From: Campylobacteraceae bacterium
Lineage (GTDB): Bacteria; Campylobacterota; Campylobacteria; Campylobacterales; Campylobacteraceae
NCBI GenBank assembly: GCA_012521935.1
Contig: JAAYLJ010000074.1
Span: forward strand, 1-19,223
Length of the DNA stretch: 19,223 bases
Direction of reading: 5' to 3'
The position numbers were made by a program, and so were the translations under genes. The notes under the pieces are model-generated. The model ran no database searches and was not told where the DNA came from. It worked only from the letters and a program-made list of their open reading frames with translations. This document shows positions 1 to 6,877 of this stretch, in pieces; positions within the stretch are counted from its first letter, which is position 1; the number at the start of each line of letters is the position of its first letter.

Positions 1-1
1 G

Positions 2-505
2 TTTGACATCATCAAGCTACTATTTTTCTTTCTATTTTTTGTTTTTATATCTATGGGGCTTATTTTAGGTTTAGTTGTGCCAGATATTAAAGAGTATAAA
101 CATAGTAAAAATCTTCTCTTAAGAGAGGAGAGCACCACTACTAAAGTTGGAGAACTCTTAAAAAGAAAAGAGGAAGAGTTAAATAGTTTAAGAGTTAACA
201 ATAGAAAAATTATTGAATCTTTTATGGGCAAATTTAGCGAAGAGAACTTTACAGCTCATGCAAAAAGTTTTTTTGAAAAGGTTAAATTAGAAAAGATTGA
301 AGATGGCAAAGAACTTGATGATGAGTTTGTTTTGTATGAGTTAAAAGTCACTTCAAAATTAAAAACTCCTACCCAATTTTATGACTTTTTAGAGAGTTTA
401 AATGGTTATGAAACCGTGGTAAGAACAGATTTTCCAATCCAAATTTGGATTGAAGATGAAAAACTTAATGCAGTTTTTAACATTAAAACATATGAGTTAA
501 AGTAG
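2..505 (+). CDS. PilO/GspM-like membrane-anchored coiled-coil protein (5' end outside window)
   Basis: The reading frame is open to the left edge, so the gene is truncated by the window and the ATG at 53 is probably not its start. Codons before that ATG encode a strongly hydrophobic stretch (FDIIKLLFFFLFFVFIS) that continues into MGLILGLVV and forms one transmembrane segment. A charged helical region follows (about residues 35-75 of the visible 167) that looks like a coiled coil. After it comes an alpha/beta C-terminal part containing FYDFLESLNGYE and ending in FNIKTYELK. One N-terminal membrane anchor, a coiled coil and a small ferredoxin-like domain is the architecture of PilO and GspM assembly proteins, so a role in a type II secretion, type IV pilus or transformation apparatus is possible. 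This rests on architecture only, with no motif match. The last 23 bp overlap the 3' end of the convergent tilS gene. Confidence 0.6.
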   Translation, partial: FDIIKLLFFFLFFVFISMGLILGLVVPDIKEYKHSKNLLLREESTTTKVGELLKRKEEELNSLRVNNRKIIESFMGKFSEENFTAHAKSFFEKVKLEKIEDGKELDDEFVLYELKVTSKLKTPTQFYDFLESLNGYETVVRTDFPIQIWIEDEKLNAVFNIKTYELK

Positions 506-1475
506 ATGGATCTACCTCTTTTTTAAACAGATATGGCCTTATAAGAGGTGGTACTTTGTGAGTTCTACAAATCTCTTTAAACTCCTTACTCATTTTAGTT
601 TTTATAAAAGGAGCTATCGCTACATATCTTTCATGCCAACCAATGGCTATTTTTCCTCCAACCACACCATCTTTTTCAAAGATTTCATCTCTTTGGCTTT
701 TGCTCAAAACTAAACCAAAACTTTTCATGATTTTATCAATGTTTACCATAGGAGAAGGTGCTTTGCTTCTATCAAAAATCCATAAATCTTCAATTTTTTT
801 AGGCTCCACCCCTTGCAGCAGTGCTCCATCTTCCATCAAATATTTTAAACTCTTAGCTATCCCATCTTCAAAATCTTTCATGAGCGGATTGCTAAAATTG
901 TATCTAATGTAGTTTCTAAAATATTTACTCTCAAAATTTGAAGAGTCTTCAAAATATTTAAGTCCATTTGCTTCTAAAAATAGATGCAATTTCTCTTTAC
1001 TTATTTCAAAAAAAGGCCTTATTATCTTCCACTCTCCCCACTTTTCTATCTCTTTAAAACCAGCTAAACTAACTGCTCCTGAGCCTCTAGTTAGTCTCAT
1101 TAAAAGCCACTCAAATCTATCATTTAAATGATGAGCTGTTAGGAGGTTTTCCAATTTTTGCTCTTTTAAAATCTTTTTAAAAAAATCATATCTCTCCACT
1201 CTTGCATTGTTTTCAAAATTACTTTCATCTAGCTTGCACCTATGCACAAAACACTCAATGCCCCACTCTTTGCAAAGCTTTAAAGTGTGCTCTGTTTCAT
1301 CCTCACTCTCTTTTCTTGTATGGTAGTTAACATGAGCTACTTTAAACTTAATTTTATTAGCCAAAAGGGCGTGAAAAAGCGCACTTGAGTCAACTCCAGC
1401 TGAAAAGGCTAATAGGTTTTTTCCATCTTTTAAAAGATTTAAACTCTCTTTATTTATCTTTGGTAACTGTTGCAA
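483..1475 (-). CDS. tilS: tRNA(Ile)-lysidine synthase TilS
   Basis: TilS uses ATP to attach lysine to C34 of the CAU anticodon of a minor tRNA-Ile, changing both its decoding and its charging. The N-type ATP pyrophosphatase P-loop is clear as SAGVDSS (residues 25-31), followed by VAHVNYHTRKES and the family segment LLTAHHLNDRFEWLLMRL. The length (330 aa) is normal for the short Campylobacterota form. The frame stays open to a TTG at 1526. I prefer the TTG at 1475 because an AGGAG lies 9 nt upstream of it, and this start leaves only a 26-nt overlap with rimO. It is the last gene of the panC-rimO-tilS operon and is probably translationally coupled. Its 3' end runs 23 bp into the convergent gene at 2-505. 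No ATG start exists in frame upstream of the P-loop. Confidence 0.93.
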   Translation of the reverse strand: MQQLPKINKESLNLLKDGKNLLAFSAGVDSSALFHALLANKIKFKVAHVNYHTRKESEDETEHTLKLCKEWGIECFVHRCKLDESNFENNARVERYDFFKKILKEQKLENLLTAHHLNDRFEWLLMRLTRGSGAVSLAGFKEIEKWGEWKIIRPFFEISKEKLHLFLEANGLKYFEDSSNFESKYFRNYIRYNFSNPLMKDFEDGIAKSLKYLMEDGALLQGVEPKKIEDLWIFDRSKAPSPMVNIDKIMKSFGLVLSKSQRDEIFEKDGVVGGKIAIGWHERYVAIAPFIKTKMSKEFKEICRTHKVPPLIRPYLFKKEVDPSTLTHMF

Positions 1476-2763
1476 GTAGTTTATCTCCTGCTTTTTCTGT
1501 GATTGTAGCAAAATAAGTTTTTCCAATCTCTAAGTTTTTGACTAAAGAGTCATTTATAAGTATCTCTCCATCAATCTCAGGAGCCCAAGACAAGGCTCTA
1601 GCTCCCATGAAGTACTCATGTTCGCTACTAATTCCTTCAATCATCACTAAAATCTCTTTGCCAACCATTTTTTCTAAGCTTTTATCTTGCGACTCCTTAA
1701 CTGCTGCTTGCAAGAGGTTAATCCTTTTTTCTACCTCTTCATCCTCGCAGTGATCACTCATCTTAAAAGCTTCAGTTCCCTCTTCATTTGAGAAGGCAAA
1801 TAGTGAAACTCTATCAAATATATTTTTTTGAACCAGCTTTAAATTCTCATTAAAGTCACTCATCTTTTCCCCAGGATGTCCAACTATAAATGCGGTTCTA
1901 ATGAAAGACTCTGGCGCGCTTCTCATTAGCTTTAACTGCTCTAAAATTGTGCTACTTAAAGCGCCTCTTTTCATCTTTTTTAGCATATTATCGCTTATGT
2001 GTTGGATTGGCATGTCAAAATAGTTATGAAAAATCTTTGATTTTATTATCCGTTTTATAAGTTTCAAGCTTGTAGTTGTTGGGTAAAGATATATAATCCT
2101 AGCAGTTTTAACTTCATCAATTTTCTCTATCTCTTCTACTAAAGATATGAGCCCAATTTCAACGTTTAAATCTCTAAGGTATGAGCTGCTATCTTGAGAG
2201 ATGAAGCTAAAGTCATAAAAACCTCTTTTAGTTAACTCTTCCACTTCTTTAGCGATGCTTCTTAAGCTTCTTGATTGAAGCTTTCCTTTAAAAGAGGGAA
2301 TTGCGCAAAAACTACACTTTTGATTACACCCTTCTGAGAGCTTAATGTAAGCGTGCGAGTTTGAATTTGTAATAACTCTTTCATCTTCATTTTGTAAAAA
2401 AACATGGGGAGAAAATCTGCTTTCTCTTTTTTCAATAATCTCCTCAATCTTGTCATAATCTCCAACGCCAGTAAAGCAATCAACCTCTGGCATCGCCTTA
2501 GCTAACTCATCCTTATAGCGCTCACTAAGACAGCCAGCTACCACTAAAACAGAACCCTCTTTTCTTTGAGAATGGAGTTCAAATATGGTTTGTAAACTCT
2601 CTTTTTTAGCTGCCTCAATAAATCCACAAGTATTTACTATGAGCACATCAGCTTCATCTACTAAATCAGTTAAAGTATAAAGCCCTAAATTTCCAAGCAT
2701 TATTTCGCTATCTACCAAATTTTTATTGCATCCTAAAGAGACTAAATGTAGTTTTTTTTCCAT
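1450..2763 (-). CDS. rimO: Ribosomal protein S12 methylthiotransferase RimO
   Basis: RimO is a radical-SAM enzyme that adds a methylthio group to a conserved aspartate of ribosomal protein S12. The N-terminal UPF0004 domain carries the three cysteines of the auxiliary 4Fe-4S cluster: C12 in SLGCNKNLVDSE, C46 in VNTCGFIEAA and C78 in AGCLSERY. The radical-SAM CxxxCxxC motif is at 146-153 (EGCNQKCSFCAIP). The C-terminal stretch (about 370-437) fits a TRAM domain. SLGCNKNLVDSE and GFIEAAKKES favour RimO over the tRNA enzyme MiaB. Length (437 aa) is typical. The ATG sits one base after the panC stop codon and has no good Shine-Dalgarno, so translation probably depends on coupling to panC. The last 26 nt overlap the chosen start of tilS. 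Confidence 0.95.
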   Translation of the reverse strand: MEKKLHLVSLGCNKNLVDSEIMLGNLGLYTLTDLVDEADVLIVNTCGFIEAAKKESLQTIFELHSQRKEGSVLVVAGCLSERYKDELAKAMPEVDCFTGVGDYDKIEEIIEKRESRFSPHVFLQNEDERVITNSNSHAYIKLSEGCNQKCSFCAIPSFKGKLQSRSLRSIAKEVEELTKRGFYDFSFISQDSSSYLRDLNVEIGLISLVEEIEKIDEVKTARIIYLYPTTTSLKLIKRIIKSKIFHNYFDMPIQHISDNMLKKMKRGALSSTILEQLKLMRSAPESFIRTAFIVGHPGEKMSDFNENLKLVQKNIFDRVSLFAFSNEEGTEAFKMSDHCEDEEVEKRINLLQAAVKESQDKSLEKMVGKEILVMIEGISSEHEYFMGARALSWAPEIDGEILINDSLVKNLEIGKTYFATITEKAGDKLLATVTKDK

Positions 2764-2764
2764 C

Positions 2765-3586
2765 TTAAATCCAAATATTATCTATAAGTCTAGTAGAGCC
2801 AACATGAGCGCAGATTAAAATGATACTATTTCCAATTTCAAGCTCATTTAAGGCGGTAAAATCTCTTCTTAGTACCTTTGCGTACTCTACTTTTAATGGA
2901 GCTAAAGTTTTACCCATAAGCTCTTCAATTTTTTTAATATCTTTATTCCCTTTAACAACCTCTTTTGAGGCTAATTCTAGGGCTTTTGAAATTTTTAAGG
3001 CATCCTTTTTCTCTTCATTAGAAAGATAAGCATTTCTACTTGAAAGAGCTAGCCCTTCTTCATCTCTAATGATTTCACAAGGGATAATCTCTATATTTAA
3101 AAAAAGATCATTCACCATTTTTTCAACTATTTTTAACTGTTGTGCATCTTTTTTTCCAAAATAAGCTCTTGTTGGTTTTACTAAATTAAATAACTTCATT
3201 ATAACTCTTAAAACCCCATCAAAATGAGATGGTCTGCTAAAACCTTCCAAAACATATCCTAACTTTGAAGGGGCACACAAAGTCACTTCATCTTCAAAAT
3301 ATAGATCCTCATAGCTTGGAGTAAAAAGGAGACTAACTTTTGCTAAAGAGCAGAGCTTAATATCTGCTTCAAGCCTTCTTGGATATGTGCTTAAGTCTTC
3401 ATTTGGTAAAAATTGAGTTGGATTTACAAAAATTGATACAATAGTATGATCATTTTCCATTACACTTTTTTTAATTAAAGAGAGGTGTCCTTGATGCAAA
3501 GCCCCCATTGTAGGCACAAAACCAATGGATCCTTTTAACTCTTTTAAAGAAGTTAACAACTCTTTTGGGTTGGATAAAATTTTCAT
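2765..3586 (-). CDS. panC: Pantothenate synthetase PanC
   Basis: PanC condenses D-pantoate with beta-alanine at the cost of ATP to make pantothenate, the coenzyme A precursor. Visible signatures are PTMGALHQGH (residues 25-34), which includes the HxGH nucleotide-binding motif, FVNPTQF (53-59), DLSTYPRR, the catalytic-core segment AYFGKKDAQQL and the KMSKS-like loop ALSSRNAYLS. The 273 aa length fits the family. It is the first gene of a leftward operon followed almost without a gap by rimO. The ATG at 3586 is preceded by an AT-rich 65-bp region shared with the divergent prfB gene. panD and panB are not in the window. Confidence 0.96.
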   Translation of the reverse strand: MKILSNPKELLTSLKELKGSIGFVPTMGALHQGHLSLIKKSVMENDHTIVSIFVNPTQFLPNEDLSTYPRRLEADIKLCSLAKVSLLFTPSYEDLYFEDEVTLCAPSKLGYVLEGFSRPSHFDGVLRVIMKLFNLVKPTRAYFGKKDAQQLKIVEKMVNDLFLNIEIIPCEIIRDEEGLALSSRNAYLSNEEKKDALKISKALELASKEVVKGNKDIKKIEELMGKTLAPLKVEYAKVLRRDFTALNELEIGNSIILICAHVGSTRLIDNIWI

Positions 3587-3625
3587 TTTAGTGTCTTTAG
3601 TGTAGAATATAGTAAAAAAAGAGTT

Positions 3626-3631
3626 ATTATA
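3626..3631 (-). promoter_or_regulatory. Candidate -10 box for panC-rimO-tilS
   Basis: On the minus strand the region reads TTTTGGTATAATAACTC, with a perfect TATAAT and the same TTGG lead-in seen at the promoter near 6737. Transcription would start about 33 nt before the panC ATG. There is no recognisable -35, as is normal in Campylobacterota. Assigned from sequence only. Confidence 0.55.
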
Positions 3632-3651
3632 CCAAAAGATATGGAGATAGA

Positions 3652-4761
3652 TTGGATCGCTACGAATACACAGAACTACTAAAATCTTTAACGCAAAAAG
3701 TTGAAAACATAGCCAAAATCATAAAACCAGAGATTTTAAAAGATAGATTAAAAGAGATTGAGCAAATTGAGCAAGATCCTTCCTTTTGGGAAGATCCAAA
3801 AGCTGCTGGAGTTTTGCAAAAAGAGAAAACAAATAAAGCTGCAATGTTAGAGAAATACAATAAAGCTTTTCACGCAGTTAATGATGCTAAAGAGTTTTAT
3901 GAGCTTGCAGATGAAGAGAGTGATGAAGAGACTATAGGTTCACTCTTAAATGATTCAAACACTTTAGAAGATGCCATCACTTCACTTGAAATTTCAATGA
4001 TGTTAAGTGGGCAAGATGATAGTAAAAATGCAATCATTACCATCCATCCTGGAGCTGGGGGGACTGAGTCGCAAGATTGGGCTAGCATTTTATATAGAAT
4101 GTATTTAAGATGGGCAGAGAGGATGCACTATGGCGTTGAAGTGCTTGATTATCAAGATGGAGATGAGGCTGGCATTAAGGGGGTAAGCTTCATTTTAAAG
4201 GGTGAAAATGCTTATGGTTACATGAAGGCTGAAAATGGAATTCACCGACTTGTTAGGATAAGCCCTTTTGATTCAAATGCTAAAAGACATACATCTTTTA
4301 CCTCAGTTATGGCTACCCCTGAGGTTGATGATGATATTGAAATTGAGATTGAAGATAAAGATATAAGAGTTGATACATATAGAGCTAGTGGGGCTGGAGG
4401 TCAGCATGTAAATAAGACTGATAGCGCCATTAGGATAACTCACATTCCTACAAATATTGTAGTCCAATGTCAAAACGATAGAAGCCAACATAAAAATAGA
4501 GCAAATGCTATGAAGATGCTTAAATCTAGGCTTTATGAACTTGAATTAGAAAAACAAAAAGAGCAAAAAGATGGTACACCAAAGAGTGAAATAGGGTGGG
4601 GACATCAAATTAGAAGTTATGTTTTAGCGCCTTATCAGCAAGTTAAAGATTTAAGAAGCAACATAGCCTACTCAAATGTAGAAGCCATTTTAGATGGAGA
4701 TATAACTAAGATTATAGAAGATGTTTTAATATTTCAACAACAAAATAAAGGAGTCTCATGA
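3652..4761 (+). CDS. prfB: Peptide chain release factor 2 (RF2)
   Basis: RF2 recognises UAA and UGA and triggers release of the finished peptide on the ribosome. The RF2 stop-codon reading motif SPF is at 204-206 (RISPFDSNAKRH), and the catalytic GGQ loop at 249-251 (GAGGQHVNKTDSAIRITH). The N-terminal helical domain includes DPSFWEDPKAA, typical of RF2. Length is 369 aa. The start is a TTG at 3652 with a GGAG five bases upstream; no nearby ATG works. Many bacteria control prfB through a +1 frameshift at an early in-frame UGA. Here the frame is uninterrupted, so that autoregulation is absent. The final four bases (ATGA) overlap the start of the next gene. Confidence 0.96.
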   Translation: MDRYEYTELLKSLTQKVENIAKIIKPEILKDRLKEIEQIEQDPSFWEDPKAAGVLQKEKTNKAAMLEKYNKAFHAVNDAKEFYELADEESDEETIGSLLNDSNTLEDAITSLEISMMLSGQDDSKNAIITIHPGAGGTESQDWASILYRMYLRWAERMHYGVEVLDYQDGDEAGIKGVSFILKGENAYGYMKAENGIHRLVRISPFDSNAKRHTSFTSVMATPEVDDDIEIEIEDKDIRVDTYRASGAGGQHVNKTDSAIRITHIPTNIVVQCQNDRSQHKNRANAMKMLKSRLYELELEKQKEQKDGTPKSEIGWGHQIRSYVLAPYQQVKDLRSNIAYSNVEAILDGDITKIIEDVLIFQQQNKGVS

Positions 4762-5084
4762 CAAATGATGCCATTTTAACCCAACTTGGTTACAGTGTAA
4801 ATGCAGGTGCCATGGCGCAGTTAAATTATGCTATTTCAAATACGCCAGGATTTGAGTCAATAAGTAAACATATCATCAATTTACACTTACACTTAAAGCC
4901 CTATCTCTCTTTCGTTGCGCTTTCTAGCACTAAACCATTTTTTAAGGTAAAAAATATGGCAGCACAAGAAGATAGCATAGAAGAGGTAGATGGAATAATT
5001 TTAAAATGGGCAGAAAAATTTAAGATTGGCGTAGAAAAAGTCAATCCAAAAACTTACTATATAGTCGGATTTGAAAAAGTCTAG
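4758..5084 (+). CDS. Conserved hypothetical protein coupled to prfB
   Basis: This encodes 108 aa with no family that I can name. The protein looks soluble: no signal peptide, no transmembrane segment and no cysteines. The first half (NDAILTQLGYSVNAGAMAQL, then a helical stretch) and the second half (a helix ILKWAEKFKIGVEKV, then the strand TYYIVGFEKV) suggest a small alpha/beta fold. The ATG overlaps the prfB stop in an ATGA arrangement, with GGAG 5-6 nt upstream, so it is co-transcribed and translationally coupled to RF2. A strong terminator follows five bases after the stop. The coupling hints at a translation-related job, but nothing in the sequence proves it. The regular codon use and good ribosome-binding site make it a convincing gene. 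Confidence 0.8.
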   Translation: MTNDAILTQLGYSVNAGAMAQLNYAISNTPGFESISKHIINLHLHLKPYLSFVALSSTKPFFKVKNMAAQEDSIEEVDGIILKWAEKFKIGVEKVNPKTYYIVGFEKV

Positions 5085-5088
5085 CCTT

Positions 5089-5114
5089 AGCCTAGCGATA
5101 ATGCTAGGCTTTTT
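5089..5114 (+). terminator. Rho-independent terminator after prfB operon
   Basis: A perfect 8-bp stem AGCCTAGC / GCTAGGCT (5089-5096 and 5103-5110) with a six-base loop GATAAT runs straight into TTTTT on the plus strand. It fills the gap between the convergent prfB operon and dnaX. On the minus strand no T-run follows the stem, so it should act mainly on rightward transcription. Confidence 0.88.
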
Positions 5115-5115
5115 A

Positions 5116-6690
5116 CTACACTTTTGGATGTATTTCTATCTTTTTTGCATCAAAGAGTTCACTTGCTTTTTGGATAAATGGATCATTTAAAATATTGTTT
5201 GGATCAAGTTCAGTTAATCCCTCTTCAAATGGAGCAGTTACGCATCCAGCATTAGGCGCGCCCTCATTTTCAGCAGGCTTTTCTTCCACCGTCTTTTTTG
5301 GTGCTAGCTCTTTTTCAAACTCTTCATCTTGGACAATTTCAATTCTAGCCTCAAGTCCAAAAACTTCTTTACTAAAATGTTTTATTATGCTTGATGCGTT
5401 TCTTAGTTTTTGCTTACACTTTTCGCCTGCTCTTGAGGATAGTTTTAAAATATCATCTTCATAAGAGATGAAACTAATCTCTTTTTCAAAACACTCTCCT
5501 AAGTCAAAATCCCTATCATAAAGCTTGGCAACTAATGTTTTATAAGGACTCTTTTCATCTTTTTGCTTTTGTGCTGGAGCTTGAAAAGATGCACTTGTTT
5601 CATCTTTTTGTAGTTTAGGTAACTCTTTATTTTCAAAAGAGTCAATTAATTCTTGAATATCTTTTAATTTTAAAGCTTCAACCATTTTAAAAAAAAGAAG
5701 GGCTAAGGCAAAGTTTCCATCTGCATTTAGCGATAAAAGCTGCCTAGTTTCACTAAGTATCCTAAAAAATCTCTCATAAATTAGAGTTGAAAACTTACTA
5801 TCTTCTTCAAAAAATCTATCTTTTAAATAGTCTATTAACTCATCAATCACAACTTCTGGCTCATACTCTTCAAACTCTTTAATGAGTTTAAAAATCTCCT
5901 TGCTATCTTTTTGCAGTATGGCATCAAATATATTTCCAATCTCTTCTGGGGTTAAAAGCCCAAGCATCGAAGCTATATCATCAGCTTTTAAGTTTTGATT
6001 TGAGTATAAAATGGCTTGATCTAAAAGAGTTAAAGTGTCTCTTAAAGAGCCTCCACCAGCTTTGGAGAGCATTTGTAAAGCTTCTAATTCAAATAGTACT
6101 TCCTCTTTTTTTAAAATCTCTTCTAAGTGTGTAATGATGCAAGAGCTAGGAATTTGTTTAAATCTAAAGTGTTGTGTCCTAGAAATTATGGTTGCAGGAA
6201 GCTTTAGTGGATCAGTTGTAGCTAAAATAATTTTTACATAAGGTGGTGGTTCTTCTAGCGTTTTTAGTAAGGCATTAAACGCTTCTTTGGTTAACATATG
6301 CACTTCATCTATGATAAAAATCTTAAATCTAGCACTATTTGGTCTATATTTGACTTGCTCGATTAAATCTCTTATATCATCGATTTTTCTGCTACTTGCT
6401 GCGTCCATTTCGATAATGTCTATATGTCTATTTTCATTTGCTAAAGTGCAATTCAAACACTCATTGCAAGGGGTGCTTGTTGGGCCATGTTCGCAAATTA
6501 GGGCTTTAGAAAAAATCCTAGCAGTTGAGGTTTTACCACTTCCTCTAAGTCCAGAAAATAGATAAGCATGAGAGAGTCTTTTAGCTTCAATGGCTTTTGT
6601 AAGGGTTTTAGTTATGCTATCTTGCCCAATGAGTTCATTAAATGAGGATGGCCTATATTTTAAGGCTAATACGGTTGAATTTTTAGACAT
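5116..6690 (-). CDS. dnaX: DNA polymerase III subunit gamma/tau
   Basis: DnaX is the ATPase of the clamp loader that opens and loads the beta sliding clamp, and its tau form bridges polymerase cores. Domain I shows Walker A GLRGSGKT (47-54), the zinc module with C66, C75, C78 and C81, Walker B IFIIDEVH (124-131), MLTKEAFNALLKTLEEPP and the arginine-finger region SRTQ (170-173). Domains II-III run to about residue 345. The remaining part to 524 is a low-complexity charged linker and tau-like tail. ATG at 6690 has AGGAG five bases upstream. It stands alone between its own promoter and a convergent terminator. A T8 tract at codons 332-334 is listed separately because frame loss there would hit a stop at once. 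A separate holB-type delta' gene is not in the window. Confidence 0.95.
   Translation of the reverse strand: MSKNSTVLALKYRPSSFNELIGQDSITKTLTKAIEAKRLSHAYLFSGLRGSGKTSTARIFSKALICEHGPTSTPCNECLNCTLANENRHIDIIEMDAASSRKIDDIRDLIEQVKYRPNSARFKIFIIDEVHMLTKEAFNALLKTLEEPPPYVKIILATTDPLKLPATIISRTQHFRFKQIPSSCIITHLEEILKKEEVLFELEALQMLSKAGGGSLRDTLTLLDQAILYSNQNLKADDIASMLGLLTPEEIGNIFDAILQKDSKEIFKLIKEFEEYEPEVVIDELIDYLKDRFFEEDSKFSTLIYERFFRILSETRQLLSLNADGNFALALLFFKMVEALKLKDIQELIDSFENKELPKLQKDETSASFQAPAQKQKDEKSPYKTLVAKLYDRDFDLGECFEKEISFISYEDDILKLSSRAGEKCKQKLRNASSIIKHFSKEVFGLEARIEIVQDEEFEKELAPKKTVEEKPAENEGAPNAGCVTAPFEEGLTELDPNNILNDPFIQKASELFDAKKIEIHPKV
5687..5696 (-). other. Possible slippage site (U8) with immediate out-of-frame stop in dnaX
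   Basis: In the sense direction dnaX reads CTT CTT TTT TTT AAA ATG, giving eight consecutive T at 5696-5689. A -1 ribosomal shift on U UUU UUU, or RNA-polymerase insertion of one U, makes the next codon TAA (5689-5687). The product would end at residue 334, near the end of clamp-loader domain III. Known dnaX genes make gamma by such events (ribosomal in E. coli, transcriptional in Thermus). T8 tracts also arise by chance in AT-rich genes, so this is a hypothesis. Confidence 0.3.
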
Positions 6691-6707
6691 ATCTGCTCCT
6701 ATCTAAA

Positions 6708-6713
6708 ATTGTA
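6708..6713 (-). promoter_or_regulatory. Candidate -10 box for dnaX
   Basis: The minus strand reads TTTTTTTGTACAATTTTAG. A T-tract directly before a TACAAT box is the typical Campylobacterota promoter form. It lies 17 bases before the dnaX ATG, so the leader would be about 10 nt and would hold just the AGGAG ribosome-binding site. Confidence 0.5.
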
Positions 6714-6724
6714 CAAAAAAACTG

Positions 6725-6742
6725 TTTAAGCTTTGGTATAAT
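6725..6742 (+). promoter_or_regulatory. Promoter for the mini-lipoprotein gene
   Basis: TTTAAG (6725-6730) is followed by CTTTGG and a perfect TATAAT (6737-6742). This resembles the published Campylobacter sigma70 pattern, in which a TTTAAG-type element and T-rich spacer replace a -35. Transcription would start near 6749, just before AAGGA and the ATG at 6764. Confidence 0.65.
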
Positions 6743-6763
6743 TTGAAAATGAAAGGATTTTAT

Positions 6764-6868
6764 ATGAAAAAGCTTCTTTTATCATTTTTTATTATAGCTG
6801 GCATCGCTGCTTTTTTTACTGGTTGTGAGAAAAATGAGTATAGACACCCGCTTCATAGAGGCAAGTAA
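6764..6868 (+). CDS. Small lipoprotein, 34 aa
   Basis: A short frame of 34 codons has every sign of a real gene: AAGGA 7 nt before the ATG and a strong promoter upstream. The product starts with MKKLLLSF, has a hydrophobic core, and then the sequence AAFFTGCEKNE, which reads as a lipobox with C21 as the lipidated residue. Signal peptidase II would leave a mature peptide of only 14 residues (CEKNEYRHPLHRGK), basic at the end. Glutamate at +2 does not match the aspartate retention signal of the Lol system, so outer-membrane sorting is possible. Its shape recalls tiny envelope lipoproteins such as LptM/YifL, without sequence similarity I can claim. From memory C. jejuni also has a small hydrophobic protein gene near dnaX. 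It faces murI with a 9-bp gap and no terminator between them. Confidence 0.75.
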   Translation: MKKLLLSFFIIAGIAAFFTGCEKNEYRHPLHRGK

Positions 6869-6877
6869 CTCTTAGTC

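Noticed and set aside
643..912. Open frame on the plus strand inside tilS
   Set aside because: It is antisense to a conserved gene, has no ribosome-binding site, and its low-complexity Ser/Leu/Lys composition is the mirror of the coding strand.
1476..1526. Upstream TTG at 1526 as tilS start
   Set aside because: It would add 17 residues inside rimO with no ribosome-binding site, whereas the TTG at 1475 has AGGAG at good spacing and puts the P-loop at the usual distance from the N-terminus.
3652..3740. RF2 frameshift cassette
   Set aside because: No in-frame UGA or CUUUGA occurs in the first codons; the frame is continuous.
5195..6565. Several Ser-rich open frames antisense to dnaX
   Set aside because: They are shadows of the dnaX codons on the other strand, with no homology signal or start context.
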